From a virus, in the IMG/VR virus record IMGVR_UViG_3300035703_004073, positions 1 to 28,922 of that record: a stretch of DNA of 28,922 nucleotides; one strand, written 5' to 3'. Below the pieces are notes generated by a model, which worked only from the letters and a program-made list of their open reading frames with translations, did not search any database and was not told the DNA's origin. Made by a program: the position numbers and the translations under genes. Below, one piece after another: positions 8,091-15,682 of the stretch; within the stretch, counting starts at the first letter, position 1, and every line of letters begins with the position of its first letter.

Positions 8091-8309
8091 ATGAACCCAC
8101 CCCAAACTCTTCAAGGCAAGCTCACCTACGCAGGCATTCTCATCTCGGCTCTCGGCGCCATCGGCCGGCTCTTCGGCCTTCACCTGCCCACCAATGAAGC
8201 GCAGGGAATGGTGGACCTCGTGGCCGCCAACTGGGACACGCTCGCGCAGTTCGGCGGCCTGGCCACCGCCGCCTACGGCCGCCTGCGCATCAACTGGAGG
8301 AAGCCATGA
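8091..8309 (+). CDS. Small membrane protein, holin-like candidate
   Basis: A 72-residue protein, MNPPQTLQGKLTYAGILISA..., with a hydrophobic segment at about 10-30, an amphipathic middle and a second weakly hydrophobic part (LAQFGGLATAAYGRL) before a basic end (INWRKP). Small size, this profile and its place directly before an endolysin suggest a holin that permeabilises the inner membrane; no specific family is recognised. The ATG at 8091 has TTGACA 14 nt upstream (8071-8076). The stop overlaps the endolysin ATG. Confidence 0.6.
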   Translation: MNPPQTLQGKLTYAGILISALGAIGRLFGLHLPTNEAQGMVDLVAANWDTLAQFGGLATAAYGRLRINWRKP

Positions 8310-8887
8310 GCCCGGAAGCGCTCACCAACGCGATCCTGCGCCAGGCGGGACGTTTCACCGGCCTGCGCGAGGTCCTACCCAACACCGACTGGGACAACCC
8401 AAGCACGGCCGGAGCCGACCTTGCGCTTGTTGAGGAATTGCGCGCCTTGATGCGTCCGTCGCCCTGGCAACCGGGCTGGGCCTACTGCGCCGCGTTTTGC
8501 GAAGGCATCGTGCTGGCCGCGTTGCGCTCGCTGTCAGCCACGCCAGCGCAAATCAAACGCTGGCAGGAAACCATGACGCCTCACTGCGTCACCAGCGCCG
8601 CCAACTTCCGCAGGCTCGGACTGCTCTCCGCCAACGCTGAACCCGCTTCCATCTGGCTCGCCCGTCATGGCAGCACGAGCAAGGGCCATGCCGGCATTGT
8701 CACCGCTGTGCGCGGCACGAGCATGGCCACCATCGAGGGCAACACCGCGCTTGATCCCGCCTCGGCGGAAAAGGAGCGCGAGGGCGACTGGATCACCCAG
8801 CGCCTCCGCTTGCTCAAGGGCACCGGCACGCTTGCCACGCTCGGCTTTGTCACGCCTGCCTCCATCCTCCAACTCATCGGCCCATGA
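8306..8887 (+). CDS. CHAP/NlpC-P60-type endolysin
   Basis: A 193-residue cysteine peptidase-like cell-wall hydrolase. Expected catalytic features are present in order: Cys61 in GWAYCAAFC, His128 in KGHAGIVTAV, and the acidic/Asn pair in TIEGNT (144-147). CHAP enzymes cleave peptide or amide bonds in peptidoglycan and release phage from the host. The start has a real Shine-Dalgarno sequence (GGAGG, 5 nt before the ATG) and overlaps the holin-like stop. There is no signal peptide, so export would depend on a holin. Its place between TerL and gpW is unlike lambda, where lysis genes lie elsewhere. Confidence 0.85.
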   Translation: MSPEALTNAILRQAGRFTGLREVLPNTDWDNPSTAGADLALVEELRALMRPSPWQPGWAYCAAFCEGIVLAALRSLSATPAQIKRWQETMTPHCVTSAANFRRLGLLSANAEPASIWLARHGSTSKGHAGIVTAVRGTSMATIEGNTALDPASAEKEREGDWITQRLRLLKGTGTLATLGFVTPASILQLIGP

Positions 8888-9156
8888 CCCAGCCACGCTT
8901 TGATTCCACCATCAGCCTCGGTCATCTCGTGCAGATCCTCTCGCTGGTCATCGCCGGGGCCACCGCCTGGGGTGTCCACACCAGCACGCTGCGGCACCTG
9001 GAGTTGTTGCGCAACGAAGACCGCCAGCGCATCGAATCTCACGACATCAAAATCCACGTGCTTGAACGCGCCACCGACGTGGTCAAAACCGACGTCAACT
9101 ACATCCGCCTCACCGTCGATGAGATCAAACGCGACGTGAAGGACGCCGGGCGTTGA
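8884..9156 (+). CDS. Membrane-anchored coiled-coil protein of the lysis cassette
   Basis: A 90-residue protein with one N-terminal membrane segment (LVQILSLVIAGATAWGV, about 15-31) followed by a heptad-rich helical part (LLRNEDRQRIESHDIKIHVLE... IKRDVKD). The topology resembles inner-membrane spanins or accessory lysis proteins, but no partner o-spanin is seen, so the role is inferred. It overlaps the endolysin stop by 4 bases. Its own stop TGA lies inside the TTGACA at 9153-9158. Confidence 0.6.
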   Translation: MTQPRFDSTISLGHLVQILSLVIAGATAWGVHTSTLRHLELLRNEDRQRIESHDIKIHVLERATDVVKTDVNYIRLTVDEIKRDVKDAGR

Positions 9157-9171
9157 CAGCCGCCACCGCTC

Positions 9172-9429
9172 ATGGCGCAAGGATTGTTCACTGTCGGATT
9201 CACGGTCGCGGAGATTCTCCGCATTCAGGAGAAGGCCAAGGAGATGCTTTTGGAGGGCAAGACCCTCATGAGCTGGTCGGACAGCGGCTCCAACGCCTCC
9301 AAGCAGTTCCCCATGACCGTCAAAGAGACGCTCGAGGAATGCGCTCATGCGCTGCGCGTGCTTGATCCCGCCACCTTCGGCCGCCGTCGCCGCCTCGCTC
9401 ATTCATCCATCAGCCATCTCGCCCAATGA
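9172..9429 (+). CDS. gpW-like head-tail joining protein
   Basis: An 85-residue protein: FTVAEILRIQEKAKEMLLEG, KTLMSWSDSGSNASKQF, then TLEECAHALRVLDPATFGRR. Size, helix-turn-helix character and the place directly before the portal gene match lambda gpW, which completes filled heads for tail attachment. The start at 9172 has TTGACA exactly 13 nt upstream. It ends overlapping the portal ATG (ATGA at 9426). Confidence 0.7.
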   Translation: MAQGLFTVGFTVAEILRIQEKAKEMLLEGKTLMSWSDSGSNASKQFPMTVKETLEECAHALRVLDPATFGRRRRLAHSSISHLAQ

Positions 9430-10859
9430 ACGCCCTGCATCAATGGGCGGCCCGCTGGCTGCCCCCTGCCCTTCTGCCCAAGGCGTGGTCCTCCGTCTAT
9501 GAATCCGCCAACGCCTCGCCCCGGCGTGGAGCGGTGCCCGGTGCCGCGCCGCGTGACGCGAAGCATGATCTCACGCCCCACGTCCACCGTGAACTGGTGC
9601 GCCGCTCGCGCTACCTCTCCAAGAACTCCGGCTTCGTGCGCGAGATGGTCGGCAACATGGCGGTTTATTCGACCGGGGATGGCATCCGCCCGCAGGCGCA
9701 GTCCGAGGACCCGGAATGGAACCGAAAAGCGGAGGCCTACTTCCGCGCTTGGTCCACCCGCTGCGAGGTGACTATGCGCTTCAGCTTCGAAGAGGTTCAG
9801 TCCTTGGTGTGCCGCGGCATGGATGTGGACGGCGAATACTTCATCCACCTCACCCGCGACCGGCTTGGCATCGCCTCGCTGCAGTTGATCGAGTCGCACC
9901 GCATCGGCGAGGGCAACACGGCCATGCAATCGTTCCATGGCATCACGTTGGATGAATGGGGAGCACCGCTCTCCTACCGCGTGCTGGAGGATCAGTCATC
10001 GCGTGAAATCCCCGCGCCGAGCATGCTGCATGTGTTTGAGCCGGAGAACGCCACCTCGGTGCGCAACGCCCCGGCGATCCAGCATTCCATCAACCACATC
10101 CTCGATGAGATGGAACTGCTGGCGCTGGAGAAGCACGCCGTGAAGGACAACTGCGACGTGACCCGCGTGCTCAAAACCGAAACGGGCGATCTGAACGAAG
10201 ACTCCGACTTTGCCATCGAGGGGCAGCAGGCCGCGGCGAGCGAAGGCACCAATCCTGCATCGCTCCAGCAGATCACCGGCGGCAAGCTCGTGGCGCTCAA
10301 GACCAACGAGTCGCTGGACTCGTTCGAGCCCAAGCGCCCGTCGCCCACGTTCACGGGCTTTCTGGAGCATCTGCGCCGCGACTCCGCTCTGGGCGTGCTG
10401 CCCTACGAGTTCGCGGCGGACTCCAGCAAGATCGGCGGCGCGGGAGTGCGCCTGGTGGTGGCCAAAGCCGACCGGCGTTTCTCGTATCGGCAGATGATCC
10501 TCATCCAGCGCTTCATCAAGCCGGTGTGGTTTTACGTGATCGGTGACGCCATCGCACGGGGCGAACTGCCACCCGTCCAGGGATGGTGGAAGATCAGTTG
10601 CGTCACCCCGCGCCGCATCACGGTGGACGCAGGCCGCGAAGCGCAGCAGAACCGCTCGGATGTGGAGATGGGCCTCAAGACCATCAGCGATCACTACGAG
10701 GAACTCGGCGCGGACTTTGGCGAGGAGCTGGAGCGCCGGGCACGTGACGCGAAGATGATTCTCGAGACGGCCGCCAAATACGGCGTGCCCCTGGAAATGC
10801 TGTGGAAACCCAGCGGTGGCATAACACAGGAAGTTGCAAGTTCGCCGCCGGTGCCATAG
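9426..10859 (+). CDS. Phage portal protein, lambda gpB family
   Basis: A 477-residue portal, the dodecameric ring through which DNA enters the capsid. Recognisable parts are RSRYLSKNSGFVREMVGNMA near residue 60, GDGIRPQA, VCRGMDVDGEYFIHL, LQLIESHRI and the C-terminal HYEELGADFGEELERRARD. Lambda gpB is about 530 residues, so the C-terminus is a little short and ends in a low-complexity tail (ITQEVASSPPVP) where the minus-strand cassette begins. In lambda-like phages the S49 protease normally follows directly; here about 1 kb intervenes. No ribosome-binding site is seen; translation is probably coupled to gpW. Confidence 0.92.
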   Translation: MNALHQWAARWLPPALLPKAWSSVYESANASPRRGAVPGAAPRDAKHDLTPHVHRELVRRSRYLSKNSGFVREMVGNMAVYSTGDGIRPQAQSEDPEWNRKAEAYFRAWSTRCEVTMRFSFEEVQSLVCRGMDVDGEYFIHLTRDRLGIASLQLIESHRIGEGNTAMQSFHGITLDEWGAPLSYRVLEDQSSREIPAPSMLHVFEPENATSVRNAPAIQHSINHILDEMELLALEKHAVKDNCDVTRVLKTETGDLNEDSDFAIEGQQAAASEGTNPASLQQITGGKLVALKTNESLDSFEPKRPSPTFTGFLEHLRRDSALGVLPYEFAADSSKIGGAGVRLVVAKADRRFSYRQMILIQRFIKPVWFYVIGDAIARGELPPVQGWWKISCVTPRRITVDAGREAQQNRSDVEMGLKTISDHYEELGADFGEELERRARDAKMILETAAKYGVPLEMLWKPSGGITQEVASSPPVP

Positions 10860-11077
10860 CTGCGCGCGTGCCGCTGACCGCGTTGCAACAATAAGCCAGA
10901 GCTGAAGCCCGGCAGAAAAGCCTGACCGAAAATCAAGACCGGCAAGCGCATGGTTACTCAGATCTGCGAGCCTTTGAAGCGCCATATCCTCACCATGCAT
11001 CAGACGTTTCAGACGCAGCAACGGAGTCGAACAATTCAATACATGAAGCTAGCGGCTAGAATCGAGCGCGATGCCAA

Positions 11078-11584
11078 TTAATAGGATGTCACAGGTTTGG
11101 TGGAGTGAATCATCTGTCCGCATTTGGTACATTTCCAGCGCGGGGGATTCTTTGGCTTGACGCATCCGCCGTAGGTCATAAGACCCGCAGCGACCTTCTC
11201 TTCAGTACCCCTCCCCTCAGCGGGCATGCCATAAAGAATGGTTGCCACTGGGCGATCGCCGCAGGAGGGGCAGGTGCGTGGTTTGCTGGCATATGGCCTG
11301 ATCTCCTTCGCTGCGTTGCGATTCGCCACGGCGTCGTCCTTTCTGGAAATCACACAGATGTATTCGAACATCGTCATTTCCGACATGCCAAGCTCGCGCT
11401 CAATCGCCTTATAGGATTTTCCAGCGGCAAAGAGTTGCCGGATTTTTTCCTCGGTCGCTGCGTCGTAATGGAATTCTTCTTTCTTCATCCTGCGATGCTC
11501 GTGTCCTGTGCTTGACTGGCAAGTTTGATTATCCCATTTTTTTGCTTTTTCGGCCACCTTCCCCACGTCGCCAACAACATTCAT
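11078..11584 (-). CDS. HTH plus zinc-ribbon protein of unknown function (cassette between portal and protease)
   Basis: A 168-residue protein. The start at 11584 has AGGA 8 nt upstream. Residues 43-75 (ATEEKIRQLFAAGKSYKA, then IERELGMSEMTMFEY) form a resolvase-like HTH. Residues 104-156 form a zinc ribbon, TCPSCGDRPV...GGC...RWKCTKCG, with Cys105, 108, 141, 152 and 155. The zinc part resembles short bacterial ribbons with a C-x2-C-G-x-RPV...YG pattern, whose role I do not know. It lies on the strand opposite the structural genes and interrupts the portal-protease pair, so it is probably a cargo gene expressed from the prophage. It may be a transcriptional regulator or nucleic-acid-binding protein. 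Confidence 0.6.
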   Translation of the reverse strand: MNVVGDVGKVAEKAKKWDNQTCQSSTGHEHRRMKKEEFHYDAATEEKIRQLFAAGKSYKAIERELGMSEMTMFEYICVISRKDDAVANRNAAKEIRPYASKPRTCPSCGDRPVATILYGMPAEGRGTEEKVAAGLMTYGGCVKPKNPPRWKCTKCGQMIHSTKPVTSY

Positions 11585-11605
11585 GATGCGCTTCCTGAAG
11601 TCGCC

Positions 11606-11863
11606 CTATGAAATAAACACGCAGCCGCCATCAAACACGGCATCGGCGGCGGGCTGCTCGAATTTGCGCTTCTGGTCTGCATTGTCGGCTTTTGCTTCGG
11701 AGTAAACGGTGACGTGCATTCCGTGTTCGTCTTCCAACTGGAACCGCGCACCCTAGGCCTTGGGGTTGGAGGCGCGGCGACAGTGGTCGGAATAGATTGT
11801 TGACACGCCATCGCCATTATTAACGACCCGGAGGCAACTTTGTTTTTCCCGCCGTTTCTCCAA
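11606..11863 (-). pseudogene. Probable broken small gene upstream of the HTH/zinc-ribbon gene (internal TAG)
   Basis: Reading from a TTG at 11863 gives EKRREKQSCLRVVNNGD, then VSTIYSDHCRRASNPKA, then a TAG at 11755-11753. The same frame continues without frameshift as GARFQLEDEHGMHVTVYSEA, ending DGGCVFIS with a stop at 11608-11606. The text on both sides of the TAG looks protein-like, while the alternative open frame (minus, about 11880-11581) is Ser/Pro/Thr-rich and looks spurious. The simplest reading is a gene of about 85 codons inactivated by one nonsense base, forming an operon with the 11078-11584 gene 22 bases downstream. A sequencing error is possible. No family is recognised. Confidence 0.35.
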
Positions 11864-11892
11864 ACGGTCAGTGTTGACACCGCCAGCGGGGC

Positions 11893-13161
11893 GTGACCGC
11901 ACTTGATTCACTTCTCTCCCGCCAGCCCTGGCTCATCACCACCGAGGCCATGCAGGGCATGCTCGCGCAGGCCGCCGCGTTCTTTGACGCACGGCTCACG
12001 CTGCCAGAACCCGCCTCCAGCCTGCTGCTCTCCGTCGAGGATGGCGTGGGCATCATCCGCGTGCATGGCCCGCTCATGCGCGACCCGGACCTCATCTCCT
12101 CGCTGCTCTTCGGCGCGACCGACATGAACGAGGTGGCCGATGCCATCCGCGAGTCGATGCGACGTGATGACGTTCGTTCCCTGCTCCTGGACATCGACTC
12201 GCCGGGCGGCACTGTGAATGGCACGCCTGAACTGGCGCTGGTGGTGGCCGATGCGGCCAAGCTCAAGCGCACCTATGCATTCTCAGCCGGCCAGATGTGC
12301 AGCGCGGCCTACTGGATCGCCTCGCAGTGTGACGCGGTGTATGCCACGCCCAGCGCCCGCGTCGGCTCGATCGGCGTGATGCTGCCCATCATCGACAGCA
12401 CCGAGAAGTTCCGCGGCGAGGGCTTGAAGGTGGAGGTGTTTGCCGCCGGGAAGTTCAAGGGCATGGCCACGCCGGGCGTGCCGCTCACCGAGGACCAGCG
12501 CACGCTCATCCAGTCCGACATCGAGGAAATCGCCGCCGAGTTCAAAGCCGCCGTGCTCGCACGCGGACGCCAGATCCCTGACGCGGCGATGGAGGGCCAG
12601 AGCTTCAGCGCCCGCAACGCGCAGCGCCTCAACCTCGCCGGCATGGTGCGCGACCGCGAGGAGGTGGCCGCGCGGCTTCGCTCGCTGCACGCGCAAGTTG
12701 ACACGCGCGCCCGTGCATCCACCGCGATGAAAACTACCGAAGAACAACTCAGCGAGGCGCTCGCGCGCATCCAAACTCTGGAGGCAGACGCCAAGGCCCG
12801 TGAAGGCCTGATGACGGACGCCTCCACGCAGATCGAAACCTTCAAGGCGACTCTCCAGTCCAGGGAGCAGGAGCATCAGGCGCTGCTTCAGCAGGTCTGC
12901 ACCGAGCGCGACACGCTCAAGGGCCAGCTCATCGCTGTGCAGGCCGACGTGGACCGCCTCACAAAGCGTGGGGGCGAACTGGAGACGCAGGTGCGTGACC
13001 TCTCCGCCCGCGAGCAGGACCTTGAAAAACGCGCCGCCATCAAGGCCGCGCAGATCGCCGCCTCCATGGGCACGCAGGTGCCCGCCAAGATCACTCCCTC
13101 AGGTGACTCCAAGCCCGCCACGGCCGCCGAGGTCTGGAACCGCCAGTTCACCAAGGCCTGA
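11893..13161 (+). CDS. S49-family prohead protease with C-terminal scaffold-like coiled coil
   Basis: A 422-residue protein. Residues 45-270 are an S49/ClpP-crotonase-fold peptidase like lambda gpC: GIIRVHGPLM, LLLDIDSPGGTVNGTPE, the catalytic Ser137 in GQMCSAAYWIAS, GSIGVMLPI, and the catalytic Lys in FAAGKFKG (187/189). Residues 280-390 are a long heptad-rich helix like an internal scaffold, as in lambda, where scaffold gpNu3 is encoded inside gene C. An in-frame ATG at 12727 begins exactly at the coiled coil and may be an internal start, but no ribosome-binding site is visible before it. The GTG start has TTGACA exactly 13 nt upstream (11874-11879). Confidence 0.9.
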   Translation: MTALDSLLSRQPWLITTEAMQGMLAQAAAFFDARLTLPEPASSLLLSVEDGVGIIRVHGPLMRDPDLISSLLFGATDMNEVADAIRESMRRDDVRSLLLDIDSPGGTVNGTPELALVVADAAKLKRTYAFSAGQMCSAAYWIASQCDAVYATPSARVGSIGVMLPIIDSTEKFRGEGLKVEVFAAGKFKGMATPGVPLTEDQRTLIQSDIEEIAAEFKAAVLARGRQIPDAAMEGQSFSARNAQRLNLAGMVRDREEVAARLRSLHAQVDTRARASTAMKTTEEQLSEALARIQTLEADAKAREGLMTDASTQIETFKATLQSREQEHQALLQQVCTERDTLKGQLIAVQADVDRLTKRGGELETQVRDLSAREQDLEKRAAIKAAQIAASMGTQVPAKITPSGDSKPATAAEVWNRQFTKA

Positions 13162-13199
13162 ACCCCATTTCTTCAAACAACCCAGCCATCCTTACTCCC

Positions 13200-14105
13200 A
13201 TGGTCCCCACTCTTCTCGACATCGCCAAACTCGACGCCGGCATCGGCTACCCTCTCATCGAGGAAGCCGTCAAGCTCGCGCCGGAACTCAGCGTCGTTCC
13301 CGCCGACACCATCCTCGGCACCACGATGGAGCTCACCGTGCGCACCGGCCTGCCCTCCGTGCGATTCCGCAACGCCAACGAGGGCGTCCAGCGCAGCAAG
13401 TCCAGCTACGAGACGCGTACCTTCCAGACCCACATCCTCGATCATCAGATCGCCGTGGACGCGCAGGTTGTGGATGGCGCGCGCGACCGCGGCCGCCTGC
13501 TCGAAAATCATGCCTCGGGTGTGATTGAAGCCTCCATGCAATACATCGGCTCGCAGTTCTACTACGGCACCGGCAACGACAGCAAGGGCTTCCCCGGACT
13601 GCTTGCCCAGGCCAAGGCTGACGCGGCGCATGTGGTAGATGCTGGCGGCTCCGCCTCCAAAACCTCCGTGTGGTTCCTGCGCCTGGGCCGCGAGTGCGTC
13701 GAGTTCCTCTTCGGCAACAACCAGACCATCCGTCTTCAGGACGTGTGGGATCTGGAAACGGTCTATGATGCCGAGGGCAACCCCTACAAGGCCTACACCA
13801 ACTGGATGACCGGCCGCATCGGCATGCGCCTGGCCAACAAGAACTGCGCCGTGCGCATCAAAAACGTCGAGGAGACCGGCACGGGCAAGAAGATGCTCAA
13901 CGACTCCATCCTCTACTCCGCCTACGAGAAGTTCACGGAGTTCGGCATGGAACCCACGCACATCTTCATGAACGGGCGCTCCCGCGAGCAGTTGCGCAAC
14001 AGCCGCACGGCCACCACGACCAACGGCACGCCCGCGCCGCTGCCCACCGAATGGGAGGGCATTCCGATCATCCGCACCGCCTCCATCGCCAACGACGAGG
14101 CCTGA
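13200..14105 (+). CDS. Phage major capsid protein
   Basis: A 301-residue protein starting MVPTLLDIAKLDAGIGYPL. Its place straight after the protease/scaffold gene and before a cement-like protein, its length, and segments such as ADTILGTTMELTVRTGLPSV, ENHASGVIEASMQYIG and the C-terminal WEGIPIIRTASIANDEA fit an HK97-fold capsid protein. The C-terminal pattern (gi-ii-T-si-n-E) is typical of P-domain ends in several capsid families. It looks closer to capsid proteins paired with Bbp16-type cement than to lambda gpE, but this is from memory. It has no TTGACA element and no strong ribosome-binding site. Confidence 0.82.
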   Translation: MVPTLLDIAKLDAGIGYPLIEEAVKLAPELSVVPADTILGTTMELTVRTGLPSVRFRNANEGVQRSKSSYETRTFQTHILDHQIAVDAQVVDGARDRGRLLENHASGVIEASMQYIGSQFYYGTGNDSKGFPGLLAQAKADAAHVVDAGGSASKTSVWFLRLGRECVEFLFGNNQTIRLQDVWDLETVYDAEGNPYKAYTNWMTGRIGMRLANKNCAVRIKNVEETGTGKKMLNDSILYSAYEKFTEFGMEPTHIFMNGRSREQLRNSRTATTTNGTPAPLPTEWEGIPIIRTASIANDEA

Positions 14106-14133
14106 TCCAACCTTCATCCCCCACTGAACCATC

Positions 14134-14526
14134 ATGCACTCGCTCAAAGACGCCCAACTCACGCAGTCCGTCGCGCTTGCCGCCGCAGGCGCTTCGGTGT
14201 CCACCACGCCGCTCGACCTGTCCCAGCCACCGCCCAACGAACACCAGTTCGAGGTGGAACTGGCACTGCCCGCGCTTCCCGAACTCGCCGATGCCAAGAC
14301 GGTGAGCGTGACCTTGGAGGACTCGGAAGACGGCACCAGCTTCGCCGCCATCCCAGAGCTTGCCGCACTGGTTGTCACCGGAAGCGGCGGCACCGGCTCA
14401 GCCCCTGCCATTCGCCGCGTTCGTCTGCCCTCCAGCGCCCGCCGTCACCTTCGTGCCACCACAGCCACCCAGGCCGATGCTGGCAACCTCACCGCGCACA
14501 AGCTCACCCTCGCGCTCGTGTTCTGA
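14134..14526 (+). CDS. Capsid cement/decoration-like protein
   Basis: A 130-residue, beta-rich, cysteine-free protein. It opens LKDAQLTQSVALAAAGASV, contains FEVELALPALPEL and a VSVTLEDSEDGTSFAAIPEL stretch, and ends with LTLALVF. The s-D-l...v...v-l-dS-D-g-sF pattern recalls Bbp16-type capsid cement proteins encoded just after major capsid genes. The position supports a capsid-surface role. It is the last gene before a strong plus-strand terminator at 14562. Confidence 0.6.
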   Translation: MHSLKDAQLTQSVALAAAGASVSTTPLDLSQPPPNEHQFEVELALPALPELADAKTVSVTLEDSEDGTSFAAIPELAALVVTGSGGTGSAPAIRRVRLPSSARRHLRATTATQADAGNLTAHKLTLALVF

Positions 14527-14537
14527 CAAAAGTTCTC

Positions 14538-14600
14538 GTGGCGCAATCCACGGGTTCGGGTGCAGCCCTCCTTCGCCTCGTGCGGGGAGGGCTGTTTTAT
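14538..14600 (+). terminator. Tandem hairpins with U-tract after the capsid block
   Basis: A first hairpin pairs CGTGG with CCACG (14538-14553). A second pairs CAGCCCTCC (14562-14570) with GGAGGGCTG (14586-14594), a 9-bp perfect stem followed directly by TTTTAT. This is a convincing intrinsic terminator for the packaging-head operon. On the minus strand there is no U-tract, so it should not stop the cassette that reads towards it. Confidence 0.75.
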
Positions 14601-14610
14601 GCCAGGCAAG

Positions 14611-15048
14611 TCAGAGTTTCGGCGCACGAAGCCCTGCGGCTTTCGCCAGAGCAGCCTGCCGCTTATCGAATGTCAGAAACACAGGAACTCCAAGCACGAG
14701 TGCCGCTGCGACATGCAACACATCCAACGACCGCGTTCCAAGACTGGCACTGAACTCCGCGCTCAGCCGCTCTGATTCCGTCGAGACAAGCTGCAGTTCA
14801 GGTTCCTGCCGCAGGTAGACGCCGGAGGCAATGTCACCGAGCGCCTGGCCGATGGTGCGATCAGCCTCAACAAGGGTCATTTCTTTGCGAAACACCCGAA
14901 GGCGCATCGCATTGCGAAACTCCAGCTCATGCAGCCATATCCAAGGCAGTGGAAGTGCCTGTCGGGCCATCCACTTGGTGGCAGCCTCGCTGTTGGCGTC
15001 TGGGGCCATCAAAGAGCAAATGAAACCTGTGTCAGCGTAGGCGTTCAT
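14611..15048 (-). CDS. PIN-domain (VapC-like) ribonuclease toxin
   Basis: A 145-residue PIN-domain protein with the acidic active-site residues in place: Asp6 in NAYADTGF, Glu41/43 in HELEFRN, Asp109 in RSLDVLHVAAAL and Asp128 in FLTFDKRQ. VapC-type toxins cleave tRNA or rRNA using Mg2+ and are neutralised by a small upstream antitoxin. Its ATG overlaps the antitoxin stop (ATGA at 15045-15048), showing coupling. The pair sits on the strand opposite the phage late genes, just after their terminator. It is complete in length, with no missing catalytic residue, so it may be active as an addiction module or superinfection block. Confidence 0.9.
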   Translation of the reverse strand: MNAYADTGFICSLMAPDANSEAATKWMARQALPLPWIWLHELEFRNAMRLRVFRKEMTLVEADRTIGQALGDIASGVYLRQEPELQLVSTESERLSAEFSASLGTRSLDVLHVAAALVLGVPVFLTFDKRQAALAKAAGLRAPKL

Positions 15049-15293
15049 CGGTCGCCTCGTTCATCATGTATGAGCTCCGTTGCCGTCGTTTTGAGTTTCT
15101 TGCCGGCCCATGTTTTCTTGAGGCGGGCGGCAAAATCAGGCCGCCCCCCCTTCTCAACTCCGGCCGCCGGAGGCATCGTCATCACAGCAACGATCCGATT
15201 GTGCTTGGTGATCTGAACCGTATGCCCCTGCTGCACCCACTGGAGGATGGCGGGAGTGGCATGCTTGAGCTCACGAATGCTGGCAGATTTCAT
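15045..15293 (-). CDS. Phd/prevent-host-death-type antitoxin
   Basis: An 82-residue protein from the ATG at 15293: MKSASIRELKHATPAILQWV, then VQITKHNRIVAVMTMPP. This is the Phd/YefM fold start (m-x-i-s-vrel---l--ll--v--G--v-iT--gr-vA-l-p), which binds DNA with its N-terminus, while the C-terminal tail (FAARLKKTWAGKKLKTTATE) wraps the toxin. It overlaps the PIN toxin gene by 4 bases. The palindromic operator and promoter end 1 base before the start codon, so the mRNA appears almost leaderless. A GTG at 15314 would lie inside the promoter and is rejected. Confidence 0.85.
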   Translation of the reverse strand: MKSASIRELKHATPAILQWVQQGHTVQITKHNRIVAVMTMPPAAGVEKGGRPDFAARLKKTWAGKKLKTTATELIHDERGDR

Positions 15294-15330
15294 TGTGCCA
15301 CAATTATGTGACACATTGGCGGCCAGTCAA
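15294..15330 (-). promoter_or_regulatory. Sigma70-type promoter with overlapping palindromic operator for the Phd-PIN pair
   Basis: On the minus strand TTGACT (15330-15325) and ATAATT (15307-15302) are separated by exactly 17 bases, near the ideal -35/-10 pair. Two arms, TGTGCCACA (15294-15302) and TGTGACACA (15307-15315), are inverted repeats matching at 8 of 9 positions with an ATTA centre, and they cover the -10 box. Transcription would begin 1-2 bases before the ATG at 15293, giving a leaderless or nearly leaderless mRNA. The operator fits autorepression by the antitoxin. Confidence 0.7.
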
Positions 15331-15367
15331 TGACCAACCAAAGCAGCTTTGACACTTCAACCGGTGC

Positions 15368-15676
15368 ATGACCATGCACGACGAAATCGCCACCGACTTC
15401 GCGCAGATGCTGCGCGAGTTTGGCAAGACCATCCACTACGAGGGTCGTGAGATCGCGGCCATGATTTCGGAGCCGCTGCTTTCCAATGAACTCGTGCTCG
15501 GCGGCGAGATCGATGACGTGCGCTTCACGGCCAGAGTGCTGCGCTCCGCGCTTCCCGAACTTCCACGCAGCGGCCAGCTTGTGCGCTGGGATCACAAGGA
15601 CTTTCGCATCAAGGCGGTGATGAGCCGCCAGCCTCACGCCATTGTCACCCTCGAATTGGGTCCCGCCGATCCTTGA
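15368..15676 (+). CDS. Head-tail joining protein, gpFII-like
   Basis: A 102-residue protein, MTMHDEIATDFAQMLREFGK, ending with a beta-rich part (LVRWDHKDFRIKAVMSRQPHAIVTLEL). The helical start, D-x-F-x-i-k-v and final T-L-E-L pattern, length and place before tail genes fit the gpFII/head-tail attachment family, which links the head completion ring to the tail. It follows the Phd-PIN cassette. TTGACA at 15349-15354 lies exactly 13 nt before the ATG at 15368, which supports this start over the ATG at 15374. Confidence 0.7.
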   Translation: MTMHDEIATDFAQMLREFGKTIHYEGREIAAMISEPLLSNELVLGGEIDDVRFTARVLRSALPELPRSGQLVRWDHKDFRIKAVMSRQPHAIVTLELGPADP

Positions 15677-15682
15677 TCCATC

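Noticed and set aside
6380-8092. 570-aa open frame on the minus strand
   Set aside because: Antisense shadow of the terminase large subunit; His/Ala/Arg-rich with no motifs.
11581-11880. 99-aa minus-strand open frame
   Set aside because: Ser/Thr/Pro-rich and less protein-like than the neighbouring frame that carries a single TAG.
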